Source of the DNA: a virus
Strand: one strand, 5' to 3'
Length of the DNA stretch: 35,464 nt
Virus record (IMG/VR): IMGVR_UViG_3300044620_000678
Location: 1 to 35,464 of that record
Shown here: positions 16,701 through 23,588 of the stretch, in pieces
How the letters are laid out: every line of letters starts with the position of its first letter
How positions within the stretch are numbered: the stretch's first letter is position 1
The notes under the pieces: model-generated
Told to the model about the DNA's origin: nothing
Seen by the model: the letters and a program-made list of their open reading frames with translations, nothing else
Database searches by the model: none
Made by a program: the position numbers and the translations under genes

Positions 16701-18186
16701 CTTAATTGCATTTAGAACTAGAAACGGGGATGCAGGAACATTTAATCCTTGGAGGGAGTTCATTACTTCTGGTAATATTGCTAGTCAATCAGTTGCTTTT
16801 GCAACTTCTGCAACTTCTGCAACATATTTAGGAGCTGGGGGATATATTTTTAGAGGAGGATTTAGTGGTAATTGTAATTCAGATTTTCAAAACACCCCAG
16901 CAGGAAGTTATAGATATAATGGAGACAATCCCTCTGATGTAAATAATCCGGGAGGTACTTGGTGGTTTATTGAAAACTTTAGACATAGTAATGGAGGCAA
17001 TTTCTGGGGTACTCAAGTAGCATGGGGATGGGAAGATAATGCTAATAGATTAGCTACAAGAAATATCACTGCCAATAGCTTTGGAGGCTGGGTTTATTAT
17101 ATGAATACGGCTGCTTATCCATATGCTGCTAATATGAATCAGTACGTTAGAACTACTGATTCACCAACATTTAGTTCAGTTTATACTAATGACTGGATTA
17201 GAATGAATACAATTAATGGTTTGCTTTGTCCGGGAACTAATAATGCTCAACTTTATGCAAATAATGGTTCATATGGACCATGGAAAATAGAGGGTTCTAG
17301 AAACGGTTACAATGGTATAGAAGCAGGAGGTTTAAGTAATGGAAACATTTCTTGGATGGTAAATCTAAGTTCAAACACAACCGGTTTCCATAATCACTCT
17401 TATGGGTGGCAGTTTTATTGGGAAAGTGGTAATTTATATGTTGGAAAATCTACATATGGTGGAGGTACTACAGCTACTGTTTTAGATAGTTCAAATTATT
17501 CAAGTTATGCTTTACCATATTCAGGTGGTAATATAAGTGGTTATTTAAATTTAGGAGTAAATAATGCTACTCCATATGCGAATCCAACAGGAGTTGGTAA
17601 CGGTATTGCATTTGGGGGTATAGAAGGCAACTTAAGAATGTATGGTATATTTACTGAAATAGAGAATATAGGGGGACCCTATTCTAAATTAACAATTAAT
17701 TACCATACAGGTATTAGATTGGGAGCATATTATGGTTACGGAGGTACAAGATTTTATAATAACTCTGTAGGCGGTGGTGGAACTGAAATATTCTCAGTTG
17801 GCAATGGAGATAGCAATATTAGAGCATCAAATGATATTATCGCTTACGCTTCTGATAGAAGATTAAAGCATAATATTCAACCTATTGAAAATGCATTATC
17901 AAAAGTAATATCATTAACAGGTATGACTTATCAGTGGAATAAAGTAGGCAGTCAACATGGATGGGAAGCAGATACAGAAATAAGAGAAGCTGGCGTGTTT
18001 GCTCAAGACATTCAAGCAGTATTACCTGAAGCGGTAAGGCTAGCTCCATTTGATGATAATATGGGTGTATCTAAATCTGGAGAGAACTTCTTAACAGTTA
18101 AGTACGAGAAAATTGTTCCATTACTAATAGAAGCTATTAAAGAGCAACAATTACAAATTGAAGAACTTAAAGCTAAATTAAAATGA
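13777..18186 (+). CDS. Collagen-like tail fibre with C-terminal S74 chaperone (1469 aa)
   Basis: This long fibre alternates Gly-X-Y stalks, made almost only of Gly, Thr, Ser and Ala, with beta domains. Stalks lie at residues 38-58, 133-190, 271-416 and 593-763. Globular domains lie at about 59-132 (a 'NEGQTTFFIPSGYVNG' head), 191-270, 417-592 and 764-1350. The end is an intramolecular-chaperone auto-processing domain of the endosialidase type (peptidase S74). It has 'SDRRLK' with nucleophile S1359 and K1364, then a coiled coil 'EQQLQIEELKAKLK'. Family knowledge predicts trimerisation and self-cleavage before S1359, releasing ~111 residues. The start is TTG (13777); the next in-frame ATG would delete the conserved-looking N-terminus 'AIQNLITGEFQIRK'. 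Two 9-nt-based repeat families make the gene prone to slippage. Likely role: receptor binding. Confidence 0.85.
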   Translation: MAIQNLITGEFQIRKLNGVLVATNGIVDAVGNITSGTAGTSGTSGTSGTSGTSGFAGTSAMIINTFIANEGQTTFFIPSGYVNGMLGVFVNGVKLSPLDFTSLDGFNVILNTPVTVGDIVEIDNFVANYVSTSGSSGTSGSSGTSGTSGTAGSSGTSGTSGSSGTSGTSGSSGTTGTSGTSGTAGSSGFSGDRYFTTSNTTFTLGNSGTLIVGTNLSFSPAQSIVIVYDNTNFQECEVISYNSTTGQLQFAEPNRTVGSGTYSNWSVNLDGASGTSGTSGTSGTSATSGTSGTSGSSGSSATSGTAGTSGSSGTTGTSGTTGTSGTSGTSGTTGTSGTSATDGTSGSSGTTGTSGTTGTSGTSATSGTSGTSGTSAIDGTSGTSGTTGTSGTSGTSGTTGTSGTSGTAGTSGVNGMNGVAGGLVYYLNQSLNTDTPFGSPTYKQWSSIPTGGAEQSVALNNVPNNTRTLIATYATDSGVPNVTTIPSGLWAWTTHFDINHNCDLAVDVELYKYTTGGVSTLLGTTNIDTEPVLSNTIKEFFTDLFLISQSLNATDRLYCKIYVLHNHGGNANINFYTEGISNYSFAQTTFNPPSGTSGTSGTSGIDGTSGSNGSSGTSGTSGTSGTTGTSGTSGENGTSGSSGTSGSSGTTGTSGTSGSSGTTGTSGTSGENGTNGTSGTTGTSGTSGTSGSSGVTGSSGTTGTSGTSGATGSTGTSGTSGTSGATGSTGTSGSSGTSGANGTSGTSGANGTNGTSGTSGVSPSVSGYLPLTGGTLSGILYSTVNTATGIANNSFNVAKTIIGNLHIQNGSGTNADNRQAALTFQGGDASQAQAGIYVSNNSSTGTAMGFATTDSYATGPQLFMTATNTGQVNFPRQVPTYAGTSLVYNSGTWAINITGNAATATTANAVAWGNVSSKPALIMYYQGFTLDANTMDGNSTGFTYSINAPYTGPIARFSETGYSLQLNAAYGGGGNLIAFRTRNGDAGTFNPWREFITSGNIASQSVAFATSATSATYLGAGGYIFRGGFSGNCNSDFQNTPAGSYRYNGDNPSDVNNPGGTWWFIENFRHSNGGNFWGTQVAWGWEDNANRLATRNITANSFGGWVYYMNTAAYPYAANMNQYVRTTDSPTFSSVYTNDWIRMNTINGLLCPGTNNAQLYANNGSYGPWKIEGSRNGYNGIEAGGLSNGNISWMVNLSSNTTGFHNHSYGWQFYWESGNLYVGKSTYGGGTTATVLDSSNYSSYALPYSGGNISGYLNLGVNNATPYANPTGVGNGIAFGGIEGNLRMYGIFTEIENIGGPYSKLTINYHTGIRLGAYYGYGGTRFYNNSVGGGGTEIFSVGNGDSNIRASNDIIAYASDRRLKHNIQPIENALSKVISLTGMTYQWNKVGSQHGWEADTEIREAGVFAQDIQAVLPEAVRLAPFDDNMGVSKSGENFLTVKYEKIVPLLIEAIKEQQLQIEELKAKLK
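14173..14346. repeat. (Gly-X-Y)n coding repeat, fibre 1 stalk 2
   Basis: The stretch is built of 9-base GlyThrSer/GlySerSer units. It includes about 2.4 tandem copies of an exact 27-base unit at 14230-14294 (unit starts GGTTCTTCTGGCACTTC). The shorter stalk 1 of the same type lies at 13888-13950. Confidence 0.8.
14587..15024. repeat. (Gly-X-Y)n coding repeat, fibre 1 stalk 3
   Basis: This is about 146 residues of Gly-Thr-Ser-type triplets. Gly is periodically replaced by Ala ('SATSG') or followed by Asp, which gives regular interruptions. Codons vary at wobble positions, so most units are not identical at DNA level. Confidence 0.8.
15553..16065. repeat. (Gly-X-Y)n coding repeat, fibre 1 stalk 4, with exact DNA duplications
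   Basis: About 171 residues of Gly-X-Y triplets. Exact 35-base duplications are visible: 15703-15737 equals 15739-15773 (36-base offset), and 15886-15920 equals 15931-15965 (45-base offset). Occasional 'GEN', 'GAN' and 'GAT' triplets replace GTS. Confidence 0.8.
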
Positions 18187-18485
18187 GTCTTAGTTTTAGT
18201 CAAATAAATGCATCTCTGTGTTTCCCAACAGCAACACCTTACTCTTTAAATAACATGAGTGCTGCTGCTGGTTTTTCAACACCTGATGCAGTGAGTGAAT
18301 TTATTGGTTATACTTGTCCACCACCTACAACTTGTTATTTATATGATGTTTATGATTATGGATACGCTGATTTTGTGGATTGCATTGGAACTCCTACATA
18401 TACCTATACTGTCCCTGGCGATTTTTTTTGTGTATCGGTTTGGTATTCTGGTCCTGCTTATAATAGTTCGTTGACATGTATTTAA
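18183..18485 (+). CDS. Small Cys-containing protein after fibre 1
   Basis: The ATG overlaps the fibre stop (ATGA), which predicts translational coupling. The 100-residue product has six Cys, many Tyr and no membrane segment. The N-terminal half is helical with 'FSQINASLCFP' and 'LNNMSAAAGFSTPDAVSEFIGY'. The second half is a Tyr/Cys-rich beta region starting 'CPPPTTCYLYDVYDYGY'. The layout resembles the small Cys modules at 1560-1765. Such short proteins next to fibres may cap or decorate them, but I do not recognise the family. Confidence 0.6.
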   Translation: MSLSFSQINASLCFPTATPYSLNNMSAAAGFSTPDAVSEFIGYTCPPPTTCYLYDVYDYGYADFVDCIGTPTYTYTVPGDFFCVSVWYSGPAYNSSLTCI

Positions 18486-18507
18486 TAAATTTTATATATA
18501 ATAAATT

Positions 18508-18744
18508 ATGATAAATTATTACAAATTCAGAGTTAGTTACTATAAAATAGATACTGATTCTAAATATTTTACCCAAGTTACTGATGCCGAAGATGCATCA
18601 TCTGTTGGTGTATATAAAAACGAAAAAGCTTTTACAAGCATATCCAAGATTGCATCTGATAATGCAGATGGTGAATGGATTGTAATATCAGAAGAAGGTT
18701 TTAACTTTGTAAAACAAAATATTTTAAATAAAATAAATCAATAA
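18508..18744 (+). CDS. Small protein of unknown function (78 aa)
   Basis: This is a soluble 78-residue alpha/beta protein starting 'MINYYKFRVSYYKID', with a mixed charged middle and a helical end ('NFVKQNILNKIN'). The 22-base A/T-only gap before its ATG holds no TTTG promoter box. It ends three bases before the next ATG, so it is probably co-transcribed with the fibre genes. The family is not recognised; I see no motif. Confidence 0.55.
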   Translation: MINYYKFRVSYYKIDTDSKYFTQVTDAEDASSVGVYKNEKAFTSISKIASDNADGEWIVISEEGFNFVKQNILNKINQ

Positions 18745-18747
18745 AAA

Positions 18748-19137
18748 ATGAAAACAATTGAACCAGTACAAGTTTGGTATAATGGCCAAGAAGTAAATGC
18801 AACAGTTTTAAACGCATATGCAACAAATGTGGAATTAAATCTTTCTGCTAGTTTTTATTACACTTTATATAGTATAAATGAATACAATTATATATATCAA
18901 GTAAATGGTGGAATATTAAAAATGGAAGGTCAAGCTTACCAAGATTGGGATCAAGATACCTTTGCTTGGGATTGGGTAGCTGCTCAACTTAATTTAACAA
19001 TTACAGGCGAGTATGTGCCACCAATGCCAATACCACCACTACCACCAACACCAATAATACCAACAACAACAGTAGCCCCTACAACAACGACAACAACTGA
19101 AGCGCCAACAACAACAGAATCAACGCCAATAGCATAA
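18748..19137 (+). CDS. Small protein with Pro/Thr-rich C-terminal tail
   Basis: Residues 1-90 form a compact alpha/beta region with 'VQVWYNGQEVNATVL' and an aromatic patch ('YQDWDQDTFAWDWVAAQL'). A Pro-rich hinge (about 91-107) and a Thr-rich tail (nt 19063-19137) follow, of the same type as in the genes at 1-1800 and 1817. It lies ten bases before fibre 2. I recall proteins with this N-terminal pattern in Bacteroidota phages just upstream of fibres, without known function. The extended tail could reach out of the virion or be a site of O-glycosylation; both are inference. Confidence 0.6.
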   Translation: MKTIEPVQVWYNGQEVNATVLNAYATNVELNLSASFYYTLYSINEYNYIYQVNGGILKMEGQAYQDWDQDTFAWDWVAAQLNLTITGEYVPPMPIPPLPPTPIIPTTTVAPTTTTTTEAPTTTESTPIA

Positions 19138-19147
19138 TTCTTTAAAG

Positions 19148-20986
19148 ATGACTAAAAATACAATTTTAAGCGAATTACCTAACATTGATGGTATAATTAA
19201 AGGAAACTTAGATGCTAACTTTAGCACAGCAGTTCCTGACGTTGACTACCAATTGCCATTAAGTCTTACGACAAATGGCAGTAGTGGACCATCTACATTT
19301 AGTGGTAATGTATTGAATGTGCCTATTTATAGCTCATCTTCTGGTACAGCTGGTAGTTCTGGTACGTCAGGTAGTTCTGGTACATCGGGTAGCTCTGGTA
19401 GTTCTGGTACAACAGGTACCTCTGGGACTAGTGGCACATCGGGTTCAAGTGGAAATACAGGTTCAAGTGGTACAAGTGGTACATCGGGATATGCGGGTGA
19501 TAAGTATTTTACTACTTCAACAACCTCTTTTACTTTAGGAAATAGTGGTACTATAACAGTAGGATTAGCATTGGCATATACAATTGGTCAAACTATCCTT
19601 ATTGTATATAATATTACAAATTATCAAGAATCAGTAGTTACAGCGTATGATCCTATTACGGGATCTCTTTCATTTGGCGCTCCGGTAATCACAGTTGGTT
19701 CAGGTACTTATGCAGCATGGATTGTAAACTTAGCTGGTGCTAGTGGTGGTGATGGTAGTTCTGGTTCTTCAGGTACTTCTGGTAGTTCTGGTAGTTCTGG
19801 TGCTACGGGTACTTCAGGAAGTAATGGTACATCAGGATCATCTGGTACGACAGGCACTTCAGGCAGTTCAGGGTCTAGTGGAATTAACGGGACTAGTGGT
19901 ACTACAGGTACATCAGGATCATCTGGTATTTCAGGTAGTTCAGGAACTACAGGAACTTCTGGAACTTCTGGTACGAGAGGTACTTCAGGTACGACAGGTA
20001 CTTCGGGTACTTCCGGTACATCCGGAGCAGTTGGTGGCAATGGTACTTCAGGAACATCAGGTACCACAGGAACGTCTGGAACTTCAGGAACATCAGGTAC
20101 CACAGGAACGTCTGGAACTTCTGGAACATCAGGCACTTCTGGTACATCAGGAGTAAATGGTGGAAATGGTAGTTCAGGTACTTCAGGCACATCAGGTAGT
20201 TCTGGTACTTCAGGTACTTCTGTAACTGTTTCAGGTACTACAAATTGTTTAGCTAAATTTACATCAGCTACCACTATAGGTAATAGTATTATTTTTGCTG
20301 ATGCTACAAAAGTGCAAGTTGCAGGAGGCCAAGATGATTGTTTTCAAATATCATCAGTACAACCATTCCCATCAATTCGTGCCACAGGGGCATCAAACAC
20401 AGCAGGACTTCAAATACATCCAACAACAGGATTTGATGCAGCTATAGGCAACTATAATGGTGGAAGCTTAAACTTAGTTGCAGCTGGTAATACAATTGTA
20501 CAAGTAACTAATAATGTGGGTGTTATTTTTTATGTAGGAAGTCATGGACCAATAGCAGCATATGGTAATAATACTAGCGCATACAATATATACGTTAATT
20601 CATCTTCAGGTAATAAAACATGGGATATATCCATGTTTGGAAATGATTGGTATTTAAATGAAAGTAATATTAACGTAAGATTAAAAGTATTAGCAGGGGG
20701 AGGAGTATATGCAGATGCATTTTATGAATTTTCAGATAAAAGATTTAAAACACTAGTTAAAGAAAATCCTATAATTGCTGGTATAGAATCAATCACTGCA
20801 AAAAGTTATATAAAAGAAGGCAAAGAAGAATTAGGTTATTTTGCTCAAGATCTTGAAGGAGTTTTAGATAGTGCCATTCTTAAAGATAAAGATGATGTTT
20901 TAAGTTTATCTTATCGTCAAGTTCATACAGCTAAAATAGCTGCTTTAGAAAAACGCATTGCTGAATTAGAAGCTAAATTAAAATAA
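19148..20986 (+). CDS. Second collagen-like tail fibre with S74 chaperone (612 aa)
   Basis: This is a shorter relative of the fibre at 13777. The N-terminal ~62 residues are unique ('LSELPNIDGIIKGNLDANF') and probably form the anchor. Gly-X-Y stalks occupy residues 63-116 and 197-358. They flank a beta domain (117-196) that is clearly paralogous to residues 191-270 of fibre 1: both start 'GD.YFTTS' and keep 'FTLGNSGT', 'IVY', 'VGSGTY' and a final 'GASG'. After the second stalk comes a beta region, then the S74 auto-processing domain with 'SDKRFK' (S529, K534) and a C-terminal coiled coil 'ALEKRIAELEAKLK'. Self-cleavage before S529 would release ~84 residues. It ends one base into the next gene (TAATG). 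Confidence 0.85.
   Translation: MTKNTILSELPNIDGIIKGNLDANFSTAVPDVDYQLPLSLTTNGSSGPSTFSGNVLNVPIYSSSSGTAGSSGTSGSSGTSGSSGSSGTTGTSGTSGTSGSSGNTGSSGTSGTSGYAGDKYFTTSTTSFTLGNSGTITVGLALAYTIGQTILIVYNITNYQESVVTAYDPITGSLSFGAPVITVGSGTYAAWIVNLAGASGGDGSSGSSGTSGSSGSSGATGTSGSNGTSGSSGTTGTSGSSGSSGINGTSGTTGTSGSSGISGSSGTTGTSGTSGTRGTSGTTGTSGTSGTSGAVGGNGTSGTSGTTGTSGTSGTSGTTGTSGTSGTSGTSGTSGVNGGNGSSGTSGTSGSSGTSGTSVTVSGTTNCLAKFTSATTIGNSIIFADATKVQVAGGQDDCFQISSVQPFPSIRATGASNTAGLQIHPTTGFDAAIGNYNGGSLNLVAAGNTIVQVTNNVGVIFYVGSHGPIAAYGNNTSAYNIYVNSSSGNKTWDISMFGNDWYLNESNINVRLKVLAGGGVYADAFYEFSDKRFKTLVKENPIIAGIESITAKSYIKEGKEELGYFAQDLEGVLDSAILKDKDDVLSLSYRQVHTAKIAALEKRIAELEAKLK
19336..19497. repeat. (Gly-X-Y)n coding repeat, fibre 2 stalk 1
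   Basis: This stretch encodes 54 residues of Gly-Ser-Ser and Gly-Thr-Ser triplets from 9-base units with variable wobble bases. Confidence 0.8.
19735..20223. repeat. (Gly-X-Y)n coding repeat, fibre 2 stalk 2, with exact 36-base duplication
   Basis: This stretch encodes about 163 residues of Gly-X-Y triplets. At 20045-20121 a 36-base unit is duplicated with 41 consecutive identical bases (20045-20085 equals 20081-20121), which suggests recent slippage or unequal recombination. Confidence 0.8.
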
Positions 20987-23160
20987 TGAGTTGGAAATCA
21001 ATAGCTGGAAATCAAACTGTATCTAGAGCAAATTTGCAAAATGCTATAGATACCGGTGTTTTTGTAGTAAGAAACGGAGTTCCTGCAACAGATCCTAATA
21101 GGGAAGTTACAAAAGCTAATGTTTTAGATTATATTTATGCTTGGGAACTTAATCCTGCTCTTAATAACAAAGCACCAAATCAACTACCTGTTAAATCTAA
21201 TCTAGCTGTACAGTCTAATCAGGTATATGCTGCTGGGGGTGAAAATACTAGTCAGATACTTATTGGGAATACTAATAGATATTGGTTATATAGTATAGAT
21301 AGTCCTAGTGGGGATAGAATTGGTTCAGTCGCTTCTTCCACAGATAATAGATGTATATTATATGGTAAATCTTATGATCCCGGATCTGGTGGTGGTGGCG
21401 CTCACGTGTCTAATGATTACGGAGAAACTTTTAGAAGGTTAGATGACGTGATGTCAACTAATGATGCATGTTTAGCGACTGCTATGAGCAGTGATGGTGA
21501 ATTAATGATTTTAACAAGGCAGGTTGGTTCATTTGATGCCGATAGAGCCAAAATATATTTTTCATTCAATTCAGGAGCAACATGGACTATAGCTTATAAT
21601 GCAGGAGGGGTAAGATATAACTTTAACGGAGCTGCAATGTCTGGAAATGGAGGGTATGCTACAGTTTTAGGTTCTGATGGTACAAGTTATTATGTATTTA
21701 GGTCTACTAGTTTTGGTTCAAGTTATACTAGAACATATTTGTGTCAAGGAATAAAGACTACAATAACAGGCTGTGTTGGCATGTCTAAGTCAGGACAATA
21801 CCAATTATTAACACCTCCAGAGCCAACTGGTTCTTCTCTAGGTTATTTTTATGTTTCAAATGATTATGGAAATAGTTGGACAGCTGTTACACTCCCAGAT
21901 ATACCATTAGCTCCAAATGATATTTTTAAAGGATGTTCAGTTTCAGCAGGTGGTGATTACATGACAGTAGTTGCTTACTCTCTTACATTAGGTCAACTTA
22001 GAACTTATATCTCAAGTGATTGGGGAGTTAATTGGACTATTATTATTGGGGGGAGTCTTGCTCAAGCTGTAGATAGTTCTGGTCAATTTCAATATCAAAG
22101 AGGTAGGCAATCTATTGATTATGGCAATACATGGGTTAACTATAATCTTATATCTGCTGCTAATTCTATTTCTGTAAATCCAACAACATTTACAACCCCA
22201 TACATATATGGAACCTCAACAGGTGGTGATTTATATAAATCTGTTAATCAAGGGGTTAGTTTTAGTGCAGTTTTATCTGGTTATTTTACCAAAGTAGCCA
22301 CTTCCGGAGGTTCAAATAATGGTAAATATGTGGCTGCTATTAAAGATAATGATCCCGGTGGGTTCCCTAACTATAATCTTTACCAATCTAATGATTATGG
22401 GGCAACATGGTATACTTCTTTATTTTTTGGCGGACAAGTATTAAGTTGTTGCGCTGTATCTGATGATGGAGTTTATTGGCTAGCTGCTGCATATGATCAA
22501 TTTTATACCTATGTTTATAGATCTACTGATTCAGGTGCGAATTGGCAATATGTAACACAAGCTACTTTCTTTGCTCAAGATTGCGCTATCTCAAATGATG
22601 GCAAATACATGACTATAATAATAACAAGAGCCAGTGGTAGTGGAACTATACTTAATTCTACTAATTATGGGGCAAGCTGGACAGCCGCAGCTACGGGGTT
22701 TACTGGAAATGGACTTGCTTATATTGCAATGTCTGGTCGCGGTAGATATAGGGCTTTTGCTACTAGCACTAATCTCGGGGCAAGAGTTTACTATTCTAGC
22801 AACTATGGGGTTAATTTTACTGAAACCCTTTATATAGCAGATTTCATTGCTACTTCATGTGCTTTAGATGATTCTGGTCGTGTGGGATTGGCATCATTTA
22901 GGGGGGGAGCAATACCATTAGCCACAACTTCTAGAATATATTATACAACAAATGGATGGCCTACTCAAAATTATTTTCAACCAGATAATGTGCCTATACC
23001 ATTAGTGCCACCTATTATTTCAGGGGTAAATGTTTCTTCAGATGGAACATATTGGTCTGCGGTATCAAGTAATTACGGATATTCATATACTTGCACTACT
23101 GGAGATGGGAATTTTATAGCTCGTGAAAACAACCCAACCTTTAATAATTTATCAAAATAA
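20986..23160 (+). CDS. Asp-box beta-propeller receptor-binding protein (724 aa)
   Basis: After an N-terminal region of ~110 residues ('TKANVLDYIYAWELNP') comes a run of BNR/Asp-box motifs (S-x-D/N-x-G-x-x-W/F). They lie near residues 142, 193, 240, 291, 343, 376, 419, 468, 513, 558 and 604, with a weaker one near 694. The best copies are 'SNDYGNSW', 'SIDYGNTW', 'SNDYGATW' and 'STNYGASW'. The spacing of about 45-52 residues equals one propeller blade. Such propellers occur in sialidases, Vps10/sortilin proteins and xyloglucanases. No sialidase Arg triad or FRIP motif is visible, so glycan or protein binding is more likely than hydrolysis. It is coupled to fibre 2 by a one-base overlap, which fits a tip or receptor-binding protein of the same structure. 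Confidence 0.75.
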   Translation: MSWKSIAGNQTVSRANLQNAIDTGVFVVRNGVPATDPNREVTKANVLDYIYAWELNPALNNKAPNQLPVKSNLAVQSNQVYAAGGENTSQILIGNTNRYWLYSIDSPSGDRIGSVASSTDNRCILYGKSYDPGSGGGGAHVSNDYGETFRRLDDVMSTNDACLATAMSSDGELMILTRQVGSFDADRAKIYFSFNSGATWTIAYNAGGVRYNFNGAAMSGNGGYATVLGSDGTSYYVFRSTSFGSSYTRTYLCQGIKTTITGCVGMSKSGQYQLLTPPEPTGSSLGYFYVSNDYGNSWTAVTLPDIPLAPNDIFKGCSVSAGGDYMTVVAYSLTLGQLRTYISSDWGVNWTIIIGGSLAQAVDSSGQFQYQRGRQSIDYGNTWVNYNLISAANSISVNPTTFTTPYIYGTSTGGDLYKSVNQGVSFSAVLSGYFTKVATSGGSNNGKYVAAIKDNDPGGFPNYNLYQSNDYGATWYTSLFFGGQVLSCCAVSDDGVYWLAAAYDQFYTYVYRSTDSGANWQYVTQATFFAQDCAISNDGKYMTIIITRASGSGTILNSTNYGASWTAAATGFTGNGLAYIAMSGRGRYRAFATSTNLGARVYYSSNYGVNFTETLYIADFIATSCALDDSGRVGLASFRGGAIPLATTSRIYYTTNGWPTQNYFQPDNVPIPLVPPIISGVNVSSDGTYWSAVSSNYGYSYTCTTGDGNFIARENNPTFNNLSK

Positions 23161-23185
23161 TTTTATTTTTTTAAATAAATTAACT

Positions 23186-23193
23186 TAATTTTG
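23186..23193 (+). promoter_or_regulatory. Bacteroidota-type -7 box TAATTTTG
   Basis: TAATTTTG ends 22 bases before the ATG at 23215, in the 54-base gap after the propeller gene. T-rich sequence lies about 20 bases upstream, but there is no exact -33 TTTG. It suggests a separate transcript for the gene at 23215. Confidence 0.5.
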
Positions 23194-23214
23194 TGTTTTA
23201 AACATAATTATACC

Positions 23215-23550
23215 ATGAAATCAATTGAATTAAAGATTGCAAAAGAAACCCAAGAAGGACAAGATCAGTATGTAAGTACATACGCTATTTTAAGAGCAGT
23301 TATTAATAACCCAACAGAAGGTGGGATTAATGTAGAGGAAATGCTTGTTAGATTAAAACTTCTTGATAAGTTAGACAAATTTAAAGACATTTTTGAATTA
23401 ACTGCGCCTCCAGAAGATTTATTGCAAAGGACGGCAACATTAGAATTAGAAGATAATGAATTTAACAAATTAAGGGATTTGTATAAGAATATGAAATTCA
23501 TAATTGTTTCTAAGTTTCTAGTTGAAATTAGCGAACAATTAAATAAATAA
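23215..23550 (+). CDS. Small helical protein of unknown function (111 aa)
   Basis: Starting at ATG 23215 gives 111 residues, all helical and Leu/Glu/Lys-rich ('EEMLVRLKLLDKLDKFKDIFEL', split by a charged loop), with no Cys, Trp or membrane segment. A TTG 24 bases upstream is in frame but overlaps the promoter box and is rejected. It is the last plus-strand gene before a bidirectional terminator and seems to form its own short transcript. This isolation suggests a role different from the fibre operon, perhaps regulatory, but nothing in the sequence proves that. Confidence 0.6.
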   Translation: MKSIELKIAKETQEGQDQYVSTYAILRAVINNPTEGGINVEEMLVRLKLLDKLDKFKDIFELTAPPEDLLQRTATLELEDNEFNKLRDLYKNMKFIIVSKFLVEISEQLNK

Positions 23551-23553
23551 TTA

Positions 23554-23588
23554 AAAAAAGAGCAGCTAAAAAGCTGCTTTTATTTTTT
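23554..23588. terminator. Bidirectional terminator hairpin
   Basis: A 7-bp stem AGCAGCT/AGCTGCT (23561-23567 with 23572-23578) closes an A4 loop. It is flanked by an A-run on the left (23553-23559) and a T-rich run on the right (23578-23588). It therefore works as a Rho-independent terminator in both directions, for the plus gene ending at 23550 and the minus gene ending at 23566. The TAG stop of the minus gene lies inside the hairpin. Confidence 0.8.

Noticed and set aside
20986-23160. Active sialidase
   Set aside because: Asp-boxes alone mark the fold. I could not find the Arg triad or the FRIP/YRIP segment needed for sialidase catalysis.
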